55,107 bases of DNA from Bacteroidota bacterium (GTDB lineage: Bacteria > Bacteroidota > Bacteroidia > Chitinophagales > Chitinophagaceae). Location: contig JAFDYF010000087.1 in NCBI GenBank assembly GCA_018267575.1, positions 1 through 55,107 of the forward strand, written 5' to 3'. Of the stretch, positions 9,662 through 18,329 are shown in pieces. The notes beneath the pieces were generated by a model. That model was not told the origin of the DNA. It was given only the letters and a program-made list of their open reading frames with translations, and made no database searches. Each line of letters starts with the position of its first letter. The first letter of the stretch is position 1. The position numbers and the translations under genes were made by a program.

Positions 9662-9957
9662 GACCGATAATTTTTATATTAGGGAAGAATGAACTGCTGA
9701 CAATGCTTATTGCTGACCAATGAGCAAACACTATTCTCAAACTGTTATAAACTATTAAATCCTAAAACAGGTAAGCCGTGAGAAATCATAATCGCTGGGG
9801 AACGGTTGGAAATATGCCCCAAAAGAAAGTCAATTTATGATTTTAGAAAATACCCTTTTGGTAGTACGGATAGAAAAACTATCTTATCCTAGAGTGAAGT
9901 TGAATGACAGACAAACCTTTTACCCATTTAGCCCTTGACTCTACCAATATGGATATA
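9662..9957. other. Intergenic region upstream of the T9SS gene and downstream of folP
   Basis: About 296 bp, AT-rich. I see no ORF with coding character, no RNA gene, no clear terminator hairpin and no exact TAnnTTTG or reverse-complement box. Confidence 0.6.
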
Positions 9958-10824
9958 CTAGGCCGATTGATATGCGCCTAAAAGTTTGATAGCTTCCTTA
10001 GCCTCTTTCACATCATGCACCCGAAGTATATTTGCCCCATTCAAAAGTGCTACGCTGTTCATGACTGTAGTGCCGTTCAAGGCTTTGTTGGCATTGATCC
10101 CAAGAGTTTTGTAAATCGTCGATTTTCGGGAAAGTCCAACCAGCAATGGTTTTTCCAATATTTTGAAAACGGACAGGTTTTTGAGCAGTTCCAAATTATG
10201 TGAAATGGTTTTGCCAAAGCCAAAGCCGGGGTCGATTATCAGGTCATGAATTCCAGCTTTTTTACATTCATCTATTTTCTTTATAAAATAATCGAGCAAA
10301 TCCTTGGTCACATTTTCGTAAAATGGCTTTTTTTGCATGGTCTGTGGTGTGCCCTGCATATGCATGCAGATAAAAGGCACCCGCAGCTTGCCAACGGCCA
10401 TGAGCATCTGTTTATCCATCTCTCCCCCACTGATATCGTTCACTATGGAGGCGCCTGCCCCTACGGCTTCTACTGCCACCCGCGAATAATAAGTATCCAC
10501 AGAAATGATTGCTTCGGGGAAATTTTTATGCAGCAAAGCAATTGGCTCCAGAATTCTTTTCAATTCTTCCTCTGGACTCAATGGTAGGGAATCCGGTCTG
10601 GTACTTTGCCCCCCGATATCCAATATTTCCGCTCCCTCCTTCAACATTTTTTCCCCTTGCCACAAAATATACTCACTGCCCATCACGCGGCTGTTCTCAT
10701 AAAAAGAGTCGGGGGTAGCATTGATGATACCCATTACAATCGGATTTTCAATCAGCAGCAACCTGCCTTTGCAGTTCAGTGTAAACATCTTTGCTATCTT
10801 TACATTTTGATTGGCAAAATTCAT
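9958..10824 (-). CDS. folP: Dihydropteroate synthase
   Basis: A 288-residue TIM-barrel enzyme of folate synthesis that joins p-aminobenzoate to 6-hydroxymethyl-dihydropterin diphosphate. Signatures are present in order: IMGIINATPDSF-type strand 1 (VMGIINATPDSFYENSR), ILDIGGQSTRP, the SVDTY segment, IVNDISGG, DPGFGFGKT, and LVGLSRKS near the C-terminus. Translation may start at 10824 or at the second Met (10788); the latter gives a length closer to most FolP proteins and avoids crowding the divergent DUF1599 gene (start 10857). The divergent folP/DUF1599/DoxX arrangement is one I recall as common in Bacteroidota. Confidence 0.95.
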   Translation of the reverse strand: MNFANQNVKIAKMFTLNCKGRLLLIENPIVMGIINATPDSFYENSRVMGSEYILWQGEKMLKEGAEILDIGGQSTRPDSLPLSPEEELKRILEPIALLHKNFPEAIISVDTYYSRVAVEAVGAGASIVNDISGGEMDKQMLMAVGKLRVPFICMHMQGTPQTMQKKPFYENVTKDLLDYFIKKIDECKKAGIHDLIIDPGFGFGKTISHNLELLKNLSVFKILEKPLLVGLSRKSTIYKTLGINANKALNGTTVMNSVALLNGANILRVHDVKEAKEAIKLLGAYQSA

Positions 10825-10856
10825 TAATAAAATTGAAAATAGCAGAAATTAAAGCA

Positions 10857-11408
10857 ATGGACAATACGAACCAGCAATATGATGCGGCAGTAAAATCATG
10901 CAAGGAGATATTCCTGAAAAAAACCAAGGACTATGGCACTTCCTGGCGGGTGTTGCGACCGATATCGGTGGCCGACCAGATTTTCATCAAGGCACAACGG
11001 ATCAAAAATATACAACAAATCAAATCGCAAAAAATCGGGGACGATATTGCTAGTGAGTTTAAGGGGATGGTGAACTATGGGGTGATAGGTCTCATTCAAC
11101 TGGAATTGAATAACGAGTCGATAGAAGACCTTTCAATCAGCGAAACAGAAAAAAGGTATAATGAAAAAATCAATTTTGCCAAGAACACCATGCTGGAAAA
11201 AAATCACGACTATGGTGAAGCTTGGCGTGATATGAGCCAAGAAGCTTTTGTTGACCTGATTCTGATGAAACTACTTCGTATAAGACAGATCCTAGCAAAT
11301 GATGGCAAGACCCTGATCAGTGAAGGCATTGATGCGAACCTAGTAGATATTATCAACTATTCTTTGTTTGGATTGATATTAATCAGCGAAGGAAGACATG
11401 GAGGCTGA
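10857..11408 (+). CDS. DUF1599 family protein with internal duplication
   Basis: A 183-residue soluble protein made of two copies of the DUF1599 unit, roughly residues 8-75 and 98-175. Each copy has a KD/HDYG-xx-WR motif (KTKDYGTSWRVL; KNHDYGEAWRDM), an M/AxRIxxI helix with Lys/Arg (KAQRIKNIQQ; KLLRIRQILA), and a DxxNYxxxGLI motif (MVNYGVIGLI; IINYSLFGLI). The family is also called nucleotide-modification-associated domain 1; a role in nucleotide metabolism is family-level inference. The ATG at 10857 is chosen because upstream in-frame sequence overlaps the folP promoter region and lacks family similarity. An 80-bp gap leads to the DoxX gene, probably in the same operon. Confidence 0.85.
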   Translation: MDNTNQQYDAAVKSCKEIFLKKTKDYGTSWRVLRPISVADQIFIKAQRIKNIQQIKSQKIGDDIASEFKGMVNYGVIGLIQLELNNESIEDLSISETEKRYNEKINFAKNTMLEKNHDYGEAWRDMSQEAFVDLILMKLLRIRQILANDGKTLISEGIDANLVDIINYSLFGLILISEGRHGG

Positions 11409-11488
11409 CTCGAGCAAAGATGATCGATTTGTTATGAAAAACTTTAACAAATAGGACGATAACCCAATCCCAAAATAATTTGAAAAAA

Positions 11489-12619
11489 ATGAAATATTCC
11501 ATTTCCATATCAAGGATCCTGGTCGGCGTACTTTTTATTTTCTCCGGTCTTATAAAGGCCAATGACCCACTAGGTCTGAGTTATAAAATGCAGGAATTTT
11601 TTGAAGTATGGAATTTTCACCTATTCGATCATTTTACTTTGGCATTTTCAGTAATTATGATTGTGTTTGAAATTGTGGCCGGAGTAGCGATATTATTGGG
11701 CTGGCGCATGAAACTCTTCAGTTGGCTCTTTCTGCTCTTGATCATTTTTTTCACCTTTCTTACCGGTTATGCCTACCTGTCGGGGAAAGTAAAAGAATGT
11801 GGCTGCTTTGGCAACTGTATACCGCTGACATCAGGCGAGTCTTTCACCAAGGACTTGGTATTATTGGCGTTGATCTTTTTTCTTTTTATCAATAAGGATA
11901 AAATCAAACCTTTGTTTACTTCGGTGCCGAGCTTGGTACTCTTGTTTTTTGCCATCATCGCTTCCTTTTCTTTGCAGTGGTTTGTATTGCGGCATTTGCC
12001 CATTATCGATTGCATGCCTTACCAAAAAGGCGTCAATATACCGGTGCAAATGAAGCCCCCGGTTGGATCTATCCCTGATAGCACTGTGATTTCATTTGTA
12101 TATAATAAAGATGGTAAGGAGATTGAATTTACCGCCGACAAATTCCCAAAAGACTTTGACAGCACCTATAAATTTGTCAAACGCTATGATAAACTGATCC
12201 GTAAAGGAAATGCTGAGGCCTCCATCAAAGATTTCAATCTTATTACAATCGAGGGCACGGATAGTACAGATGCCATACTCGCACAAAAAGGGTATAAACT
12301 GTTCATGTTTGTAAAGGAAATGGACAATACCAGTCCGGAATGGAACAAAGAATTCAATGTGATCTTCACTTTTGCTAAATCAAAACATATCCCCGTCTAT
12401 TTTATTACCGCAAATGCCGATGAAGTAAAAGCTTACGTGGATAAAAACAACTTGGGTGCTGATATTACTATTTTTAAATGCGATGCTACTGCCATTAAAA
12501 CAGCCGCGAGGGTAAACCCAACCCTTTACCTGCTCCGGCAAGGTGTTATAATGGACAAATGGGCCGGTGCGGATTTTGATAAAGCCATTATTGACTTGAA
12601 TAGTTTGAGGGAGCAATAA
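11489..12619 (+). CDS. BT_3928-type DoxX family membrane protein
   Basis: A 376-residue inner-membrane protein. Residues 1-165 have four to five transmembrane helices with the DoxX pattern: RILVGVLFIFSGLIKANDPLG in helix 1, then VFEIVAGVAILLGW, and a short extracytoplasmic Cys cluster ECGCFGNCIPL between helices 3 and 4, as in MauE/DoxX thiol-linked proteins. A further helix and the HLPIIDCMPYQKG segment lead into a C-terminal soluble part (about 190-376) that may be thioredoxin-like (VNPTLYLLRQGVIMDKWAG). The frame opens with TTG at 11480, but the ATG at 11489 is the better start. The Cys pairs suggest redox work at the membrane; this is inference. Confidence 0.85.
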   Translation: MKYSISISRILVGVLFIFSGLIKANDPLGLSYKMQEFFEVWNFHLFDHFTLAFSVIMIVFEIVAGVAILLGWRMKLFSWLFLLLIIFFTFLTGYAYLSGKVKECGCFGNCIPLTSGESFTKDLVLLALIFFLFINKDKIKPLFTSVPSLVLLFFAIIASFSLQWFVLRHLPIIDCMPYQKGVNIPVQMKPPVGSIPDSTVISFVYNKDGKEIEFTADKFPKDFDSTYKFVKRYDKLIRKGNAEASIKDFNLITIEGTDSTDAILAQKGYKLFMFVKEMDNTSPEWNKEFNVIFTFAKSKHIPVYFITANADEVKAYVDKNNLGADITIFKCDATAIKTAARVNPTLYLLRQGVIMDKWAGADFDKAIIDLNSLREQ

Positions 12620-12797
12620 AAAAGAAATCATTCTTGGGAAATGGGATATTTCTGATGCCCATTTTCGAATGAATATTTATTTATAGGATTAGGTAGATTG
12701 AGCTCAAACCTTTTAACAGAGGTTCGTCATTATTTATTCCCGCAGTCGGGACTTGAAATTAACAAGATGGCGCTGCGCTCTATGTACCTAATTCTAT

Positions 12798-13079
12798 TTA
12801 TTTAATCACCACTTCCTTGATGACTTTTTCGCCCAGAGCTTCGTTTACCCTTTCAATAATTTTTTCTTTTTGGTAGAGCAGTTCGTTTTTTAATGGCGCT
12901 ACCGTGGTAGAAATATACAAAACCTGTCCATGAATCTTTATTTCATCTGTATACTTGGCAATGGTTTTACCCATAATTTTTTCCCAAGCTTCCTCGATCT
13001 GAAAAGCTTGTATATAGCCCTTGATACGACTTTGCTTCAAAAACTGTTTCATGGCTTCCGCCATCGAATACTCACCCAT
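12798..13079 (-). CDS. DUF721/DciA-like protein
   Basis: A 93-residue basic protein. It matches the DUF721 fold that includes DciA, the replicative-helicase loader of many bacteria: an N-terminal helix (MAEAMKQFLKQSRI), the central WEKIMGKTIAKYTDEIKI segment, a GQVLYISTTVAPLKNEL strand-turn and a C-terminal helix with a VIKEVVIK tail. A DciA-type role in loading DnaB is a family inference; short Bacteroidota members are not all tested. A promoter box at 13084-13091 lies so close that translation may begin at the second Met (13064) instead of 13079. It is the last gene of the minus-strand run after hmgA. Confidence 0.85.
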   Translation of the reverse strand: MGEYSMAEAMKQFLKQSRIKGYIQAFQIEEAWEKIMGKTIAKYTDEIKIHGQVLYISTTVAPLKNELLYQKEKIIERVNEALGEKVIKEVVIK

Positions 13080-13083
13080 TGGG

Positions 13084-13091
13084 CAAAGATA
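13084..13091 (-). promoter_or_regulatory. Promoter -7 box for the DUF721 gene
   Basis: Reads TATCTTTG on the minus strand, exact TAnnTTTG. It ends only 4 nt before the annotated ATG at 13079, so a transcript from here would be nearly leaderless or would be translated from the Met at 13064. Confidence 0.6.
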
Positions 13092-13116
13092 GTTTATAGA
13101 ATTAAGCGTTGCGTCA

Positions 13117-14274
13117 TTACTCTGCCCAACTCATCACATAATCTGGATTCTCAATTTTCAAGGCGTCTTCTGTAATCATTAAAGGATAGAAGGTATCGAC
13201 CATCACTGCCAGTTCCTTTGTTTCCTTGGCCCCAATACTTCTTTTTACAGCACCGGGATGTGGACCATGGGGTATTCCAGCGGGGTGAAGGGTGATCATT
13301 CCCTTGGTCACGTTGTTGCGGCTCATGAAATCACCATCCACATAATACAAGAGTTCGTCACTATCAATATTGCTATGGTTATAAGGAGCCGGGATAGCCA
13401 GTGGGTGATAATCAAAAAGCCTGGGGACAAATGAACAAACCACAAAATTATTCCCTTCAAAATTTTGGTGCACAGGTGGTGGTTGATGCACCCTGCCCGT
13501 GATGGGCTCAAAATCATGAATTGAAAAAGCAAAAGGATAACAACAGCCATCCCAACCAATCACATCAAAGGGATGCTGCGCATAATGGATACCGTAAAGC
13601 CAGCCTTTCTTCTTCACTTTAAGCAGGAAATCACCTTTTTTATCTATGGTATCGAGTTCCTTCGGCGGACGGATATCCCTTTCACAAAAGGGGGCATGCT
13701 CAAGTAATTGGCCATTTCGGCTCATATATCTTTTAGGAAAATGTACTGGGCTGAAGGATTCCACAATAAATAAACGGTTTTTTGTATCTGAAAACTCAAT
13801 TTGGTAGATTGTACCCCGTGGAATAACCAGATAATCCCCATAGCCAAAAGCAAGATTACCGTACATGGTTTTGAGAAGTCCCGAACCCCGATGCACAAAA
13901 ATAATCTCATCCGCATCCGCATTTTTATAGAAATAATCACGCAGGCTTTGCTCTGTTGCCGCCAACACAATATGGCAATCATTGTTCATCAGCACTGTTT
14001 TCCTACTTTGAAGAAAATCCGCTTCGGGTTTTATCTGGAATCCTTCAAAACAACGGTGTTTCAACATTTTTTCCTCGGCAATCTTTGGTGTTATATCAAT
14101 GGGCTTTTCTGTTTTGATGATTTCGGTAGGCGGATGGAGATGATACAATAAGGAATAATCGTTTGAAAAACCTTCCGTACTGAACAATTGCTCAGAATAC
14201 AGTTCCCCATTGGGCTTTTGAAATTGGGTATGCCGCTTGTGCGGGATAGAGCCCAGTTTGTTATAATAAGGCAT
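13117..14274 (-). CDS. hmgA: Homogentisate 1,2-dioxygenase
   Basis: A 385-residue cupin-type ring-cleavage enzyme that opens homogentisate to maleylacetoacetate in tyrosine and phenylalanine breakdown. The iron site is recognisable: a YNHSN...DELLY segment (His and Glu ligands) followed by LHPAGIPHGPHPG (the second His ligand). The N-terminal YNKLGSIPHKRHTQF is typical of the bacteroidotal branch. The start at 14274 is preferred over an upstream frame extension. No other tyrosine-degradation gene (hpd, fahA, maiA) is in the window, so the pathway is either scattered or this enzyme works alone here. Downstream, on the same strand, is the DUF721 gene, which has its own promoter box. Confidence 0.9.
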   Translation of the reverse strand: MPYYNKLGSIPHKRHTQFQKPNGELYSEQLFSTEGFSNDYSLLYHLHPPTEIIKTEKPIDITPKIAEEKMLKHRCFEGFQIKPEADFLQSRKTVLMNNDCHIVLAATEQSLRDYFYKNADADEIIFVHRGSGLLKTMYGNLAFGYGDYLVIPRGTIYQIEFSDTKNRLFIVESFSPVHFPKRYMSRNGQLLEHAPFCERDIRPPKELDTIDKKGDFLLKVKKKGWLYGIHYAQHPFDVIGWDGCCYPFAFSIHDFEPITGRVHQPPPVHQNFEGNNFVVCSFVPRLFDYHPLAIPAPYNHSNIDSDELLYYVDGDFMSRNNVTKGMITLHPAGIPHGPHPGAVKRSIGAKETKELAVMVDTFYPLMITEDALKIENPDYVMSWAE

Positions 14275-14645
14275 GTGAATTCGATAAATGGTGAATCGGT
14301 CCGTGCGAATGACCAATGAGACAGTTTCAAAATGACATCAAGAAATGCTGTTGATGATTGTAAACCGTTGCTAATTTTTCAAATTCGCACATTTTAAAAT
14401 TAGCAAAGCAACCCATCAAGCATTCAGCTCAAGCGAGACCATCAGAAAATAGAATTTCCATTTCCTTTTGTCAATCCAGTAGGTGAAATTGCGGAAGTAT
14501 GGCATGTTTGTATCGTTGATGTAAAGTTAGGAAAATTCAGAGAGTGGAAAATCTCCAAAGAAAACTATATGAAAATGTCTTTATTTTGATTGAAGGGATC
14601 AAATAAGGAAATCATTTTCCCTATCAATAACCGAATTAGAAAAAT
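14275..14645. other. Intergenic region between divergent genes
   Basis: About 370 bp between hmgA (minus) and the phosphoesterase gene (plus). It holds one open stretch with protein-like composition on the plus strand (14404-14589, described separately). No exact promoter box on either strand, no terminator hairpin. Confidence 0.55.
14404..14589 (+). pseudogene. Possible gene remnant without a start codon
   Basis: Opens directly after a TAG at 14401 and runs 61 codons to a TGA at 14587-14589. It has no ATG except near the end. The reading has protein-like composition, for example PFPFVNPVGEIAEVWHVC followed by VDVKLGKFREWKISK, with Trp, charged residues and alternating hydrophobics. I do not recognise the family. 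It may be the C-terminal end of a lost gene, or chance coding-like sequence. It lies 56 bp before the phosphoesterase start. Confidence 0.25.
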
Positions 14646-15143
14646 ATGACGAAAATTGGGCTTATATCGGATACGCACCATTTTTTGGATGAGGCTGTTT
14701 TTAAGCATTTTGAAAAATGTGATGAGATCTGGCATGCTGGTGATCTTGGGTCCGCAGAGATTGCAGACAAATTAAAAGCGTTCAAACCACTGAAAGCTGT
14801 TTATGGCAATATCGATGGCTATGATATCAGAAGCATTTACCCCGAGAAATTAACATGGCTCTGTGAAGAAATAAAAGTGTATATGGTTCATATTGGAGGT
14901 TACCCCCCAAAATACAATCCCGCCACGAAAAAAGAAATCATATCCATCAAACCCCAATTATTTATTAGTGGGCATTCGCATATTCTGAAAGTAATGTTTG
15001 ATGCCCAATTGCAATGCTTGCATATGAACCCTGGGGCTGCTGGCAATCAAGGATGGCATAAAATCAGGACCTTGATCCGTTTTTCGATTGATGGAAAAGA
15101 CATCAAGGATTGTGAAGTAATCGAATTGGGCAAGAGAGGATAA
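14646..15143 (+). CDS. Metallophosphoesterase, YfcE/MJ0936 type
   Basis: A 165-residue calcineurin-like phosphodiesterase. Metal-site motifs are in order: GLISDTHHF (residues 4-12), IWHAGDLGS (about 29-37), VYGNIDG (about 55-61), VHIGG, SGHSH (about 110-114) and the final NPGAAGNQG. Length and motif spacing match the YfcE/MJ0936 group, which cleaves phosphodiesters with two divalent metals. The natural substrate is not known. Transcribed alone; the next gene on the strand starts 103 bp later. Confidence 0.9.
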   Translation: MTKIGLISDTHHFLDEAVFKHFEKCDEIWHAGDLGSAEIADKLKAFKPLKAVYGNIDGYDIRSIYPEKLTWLCEEIKVYMVHIGGYPPKYNPATKKEIISIKPQLFISGHSHILKVMFDAQLQCLHMNPGAAGNQGWHKIRTLIRFSIDGKDIKDCEVIELGKRG

Positions 15144-15245
15144 GCAATCTTTAATGGTCAACAAATTGAAAATTTGATAACATTTTTTAACATCTAGATC
15201 TAGTAGTTTTAGGGTATTAATTATTAATCATTTAAAATTTATTTT

Positions 15246-15554
15246 ATGAGCGTAGATGCAAAACATATTGCTACTTTTCTTTTGGGCGCTGCCGCCGGGG
15301 TTGCTGCACATAAATATATGAACATGAGTCCGGAAGAAAAAGAAAAACTGGCCAACGATCTCAAAGACAAAGCCAATCAATTTAAAACCGAAGCTGAGAA
15401 TGCCGCAGGCAAGGCCAAGGATTATTTTGAAGAGCTGAAAACAAAAGGAGGCGATGCGCTTAAAGAACATCTGGGCAATGCTGAAAACATTTTGCACAAT
15501 CTTTTTGGTACAAAACCTTCTACGAATTCAGATCAGGGAGCAAAGAATGCTTAG
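15246..15554 (+). CDS. YtxH-like small membrane-anchored protein
   Basis: A 102-residue protein with a short Gly/Ala-rich hydrophobic segment (ATFLLGAAAGVAAHKYM, residues 9-25) and a long charged helix rich in Lys, Glu and Ala that predicts a coiled coil or amphipathic helix. This resembles YtxH-domain and general-stress-type proteins, but the match is by composition only. It has a clear terminator right after it (15571-15605), so it forms its own transcript. A near-promoter TAGTTTTA is found at about 15199-15206. Function unknown; a stress-response role is a guess from similar proteins. Confidence 0.7.
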   Translation: MSVDAKHIATFLLGAAAGVAAHKYMNMSPEEKEKLANDLKDKANQFKTEAENAAGKAKDYFEELKTKGGDALKEHLGNAENILHNLFGTKPSTNSDQGAKNA

Positions 15555-15570
15555 AAAAAAATCACCTAAA

Positions 15571-15605
15571 AAAATAAGCCTGTGATGAACAGGCTTATTT
15601 TTTTA
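15571..15605 (+). terminator. Intrinsic terminator after the YtxH-like gene
   Basis: AAATAAGCCTGT, loop GATGA, ACAGGCTTATTT, then further T residues. A 12-bp perfect stem with flanking A and T runs; the clearest terminator in the window. Lies 18 bp after the stop codon. Confidence 0.9.
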
Positions 15606-15700
15606 CTAAACTATTTTATTATAGTAAAGGTAAATAGCGATGATAAAAATTTGCATATTACTATTCAAATCATTTAAATTTATCCTTTTTTCCTAACTAA

Positions 15701-15708
15701 TATTTTTG
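15701..15708 (+). promoter_or_regulatory. Promoter -7 box for the GMC oxidoreductase
   Basis: TATTTTTG, an exact TAnnTTTG match, ending 8 nt before the ATG at 15717, implying a very short leader. Confidence 0.55.
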
Positions 15709-15716
15709 AAACTAAA

Positions 15717-17456
15717 ATGGGAGATCTTCAAGTAAAAAAGCAACCAAAGCAATATGATGCAGTGATTGTGGGCTCTGGCGCAGGTGGCGGTATGGCCGCC
15801 TATGTATTGGCCAATGCCGGACTCAAAGTTTGTATGATCGAAGCGGGCCCAATGTTCGACCCCAAAACCGATTCAAACCAGTTAAAAAATTCTTGGGAAT
15901 CCCTTCGTCGTGGGGCAAGCACCAAATATCGTCCCTTTGGCGATTTTGATGGTTGTTACTGGGGTTGGGAAATTGATGGCGAACCATACACGCATGTGGG
16001 TGACACCAAATGGGAATGGTGGCGTGCAAGGATGCTAGGGGGTCGTACCAATCACTGGGGACGTATCTCTCTCCGTTTTGGCCCAAAGGATTTTAAAAGA
16101 AAAAGTATCGACGGTCTTGGGGATGATTGGCCTATCGGCTATGAAGATGTAAAACCCTATTACGATAAGATAGATAAAATGCTGGGCGTTTTTGGTACCA
16201 ATGAAGGTTTGCCCAATGACCCCGATGGTTTTTTTCTGCCTCCACCCAAGCCAAGGCTGCATGAACTTTTTATTAAAAAAGCAGCTACGGGTATTGGCAT
16301 CCCGGTTATCCCTTCCCGTTTGTCTATTTTGACAAAGCAAATCAATAATGATCGTGGCCAATGTTTTTTCTGTGCGCAGTGTGGCCGCAGTTGTAAAGTG
16401 TATGGCGACTTCTCCGCTTCTTCCTGCTTGGTAATCCCGGCTTTGAAGACGGGCAATATAGATTTGGTAACAAATGCCATGGCAAGGGAAGTGCTTACCA
16501 ATAAAGATGGCTTGGCTACCGGGGTTTCCTATGTGAGCAAGGATGATTTGCAGGAATACCAAGTTTTCGGCCGTACGGTTGTGCTTGCTGCAAGTGCCTG
16601 CGAAAGTGCCCGTTTATTAATGAACTCTAAATCTCCCCGTCATCCAAACGGATTGGCAAACAATAGCAATGTGGTGGGCAAATACCTGCACGATTCCACA
16701 GGAGCGGATATGGGAGGCATCATTCCAGAACTTTTCGACAGAAAAAGATATAATGAAGATGGGGTTGGTGGTATGCACGTGTACACACCATGGTGGCTCG
16801 ATAATAAAAAATTGGATTTCCCTAGAGGCTACCACATTGAATATGGTGGTGGTTTTGGAATGCCTATGTATGGTTTCAATTGGGGCATCGAAAAAATGCA
16901 GGAAATGTTCAAGATAAAAGGCCAACAAAAAGAACCGGGTGGATATGGATCTTCTTTAAAAGAGGATTTTCGTTATTTCTTTGGTTCGCATGTGGGCATG
17001 GCCGGTCGTGGTGAAGCGATTGCAAGGATCGATAGCTATTGTGAGATCGACCCCAGTGTGGTGGACAAATATGGTATCCCTGTGCTCAGGTTCAATACCT
17101 CCTATACAGATTATGAAATCAAGCAAGCAAAGCATATGAAGGAAACTTTCAAAGAAATCCTTCATGCCATGGGTGCCGTAGTTACCTGGGGTGGCGATGA
17201 TGGTCCTCATAACAATTATGGTTTACACGCTCCGGGCAATATCATTCACGAAGCAGGTACTGTACGTATGGGCAATGATCCCAAGACTTCACCATTGAAC
17301 AAATACAGCCAAGCGCATGATTGTAAAAACCTGTTCTGTGTGGATGGCGGGCCTTTTGTTTCGCAAGCAGATAAAAATATTACCTGGACTATTCTGGCAC
17401 TATCGATGCGCACCAGCGAATATATAGTGGATGAAATGAAAAAGAGGAATATCTAA
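15717..17456 (+). CDS. GMC family oxidoreductase (large subunit)
   Basis: A 579-residue FAD enzyme. The N-terminus has the dinucleotide motif (VIVGSGAGGGMAAYVLA), with acidic residues at the end of strand 2 (MIEAG). The C-terminus has the GMC signature with active-site region HEAGTVRMGNDP and CVDGGPFVSQADKNITWTILAL. A Cys-rich stretch (CFFCAQCGRSCKVYGD) about residue 217-232 is typical of the membrane-bound gluconate/sorbitol/fructose dehydrogenase type. The family oxidises alcohol groups of sugars or polyols. It is followed by a subunit-3 gene that usually partners such flavoproteins, but no cytochrome subunit is nearby. The actual substrate cannot be read. Confidence 0.9.
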   Translation: MGDLQVKKQPKQYDAVIVGSGAGGGMAAYVLANAGLKVCMIEAGPMFDPKTDSNQLKNSWESLRRGASTKYRPFGDFDGCYWGWEIDGEPYTHVGDTKWEWWRARMLGGRTNHWGRISLRFGPKDFKRKSIDGLGDDWPIGYEDVKPYYDKIDKMLGVFGTNEGLPNDPDGFFLPPPKPRLHELFIKKAATGIGIPVIPSRLSILTKQINNDRGQCFFCAQCGRSCKVYGDFSASSCLVIPALKTGNIDLVTNAMAREVLTNKDGLATGVSYVSKDDLQEYQVFGRTVVLAASACESARLLMNSKSPRHPNGLANNSNVVGKYLHDSTGADMGGIIPELFDRKRYNEDGVGGMHVYTPWWLDNKKLDFPRGYHIEYGGGFGMPMYGFNWGIEKMQEMFKIKGQQKEPGGYGSSLKEDFRYFFGSHVGMAGRGEAIARIDSYCEIDPSVVDKYGIPVLRFNTSYTDYEIKQAKHMKETFKEILHAMGAVVTWGGDDGPHNNYGLHAPGNIIHEAGTVRMGNDPKTSPLNKYSQAHDCKNLFCVDGGPFVSQADKNITWTILALSMRTSEYIVDEMKKRNI

Positions 17457-17530
17457 TCCTTGCCCTCATGGGAATTTTCATGAAGATATCTTTATGAATA
17501 AATGAAGTAGCACTAAAAAAATCGTTCATC

Positions 17531-17538
17531 TAATTTTG
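17531..17538 (+). promoter_or_regulatory. Promoter -7 box for the subunit 3 gene
   Basis: TAATTTTG, exact TAnnTTTG, ending 15 nt before the ATG at 17554. It suggests that the small subunit can be transcribed independently of the GMC gene upstream. Confidence 0.5.
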
Positions 17539-17553
17539 TAAATCGAAAATAAA

Positions 17554-18225
17554 ATGGATAGAAGAAAATCGATAAAAACATTGTTGATTGGTGGGGTTTC
17601 TGCCAGTGTGTTGATTGAAGCTTGCAAAAGTGGAGATAAAAAAGTGGAACTGGCCAAGCCCGATGAAAGCTTACAGACCGGCACTTTGAACCGGATGAAA
17701 GAAGAAAAGGCCTACGAAAAGCAATTGCTTTCCGAAACTTTTTTTACCCCGCATGAAATGGCTACCATTGCCCTGCTCTCAGATATCATCATCCCTAAAG
17801 ATGCTGTGAGTGGAAGTGCCACGGATGCAAAAGTGCCCGACTTTATTGAGTTTATCGTGAAGGATATGCCCGAGCACCAAACACCGATGCGTGGCGGTCT
17901 TCGCTGGTTGGATGTACAATGCCTCAACCGCTTTAACAACCCCTTTAAGGATTGTACCCACGATCAACAAATGCAGATGGTAGATGAAATTGCCTGGCCT
18001 AAAAAAGCTAAACCAGAAATGGTTCAGGGAGTTGCCTTTTTTAACCTGATGCGAAACCTTACAGCTAGTGGCTTTTATACTACCGAAATCGGTTTTAAAG
18101 ATGTAGGCTATATTGGCAATGCACCCAATCAATGGAATGGCGTACCTGCCGACGTACTGAAGCAATACAATATAGCGTATACCGAAAAGGAGCTGAAGGA
18201 ATGTGTAAATTTTGATAAAGCCTAA
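17554..18225 (+). CDS. Gluconate 2-dehydrogenase subunit 3 family protein
   Basis: A 223-residue exported partner subunit. The N-terminus DRRKSIKTLLIGGVSASVLIEAC looks like a Tat-type signal (two Arg, then a hydrophobic core) ending in a lipobox-like EAC, so it may be a lipoprotein. The body has the family pattern FFTPHEMATIALLSDIIIPKD, then a DFIEFIVKDMPEH segment and a C-terminal FYTTEIGFKDVGYIGN. Subunit 3 proteins form the small subunit of periplasmic flavin dehydrogenases and can guide export of the flavoprotein. The 97-bp gap to the GMC gene and the shared family pairing make a complex likely. Confidence 0.9.
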   Translation: MDRRKSIKTLLIGGVSASVLIEACKSGDKKVELAKPDESLQTGTLNRMKEEKAYEKQLLSETFFTPHEMATIALLSDIIIPKDAVSGSATDAKVPDFIEFIVKDMPEHQTPMRGGLRWLDVQCLNRFNNPFKDCTHDQQMQMVDEIAWPKKAKPEMVQGVAFFNLMRNLTASGFYTTEIGFKDVGYIGNAPNQWNGVPADVLKQYNIAYTEKELKECVNFDKA

Positions 18226-18329
18226 AGTAAGAAATTGATTATCCTTTTTTGCTATCGGATGTAATATTGAGAAAGTCTATTGTTTTGGTCTGATCAACCA
18301 ATCATACGTTCTTCATATATAAACTAGGG

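Noticed and set aside
16035..16562. 175-residue minus-strand ORF inside the GMC gene
   Set aside because: Antisense shadow of a recognisable oxidoreductase; composition is not protein-like.
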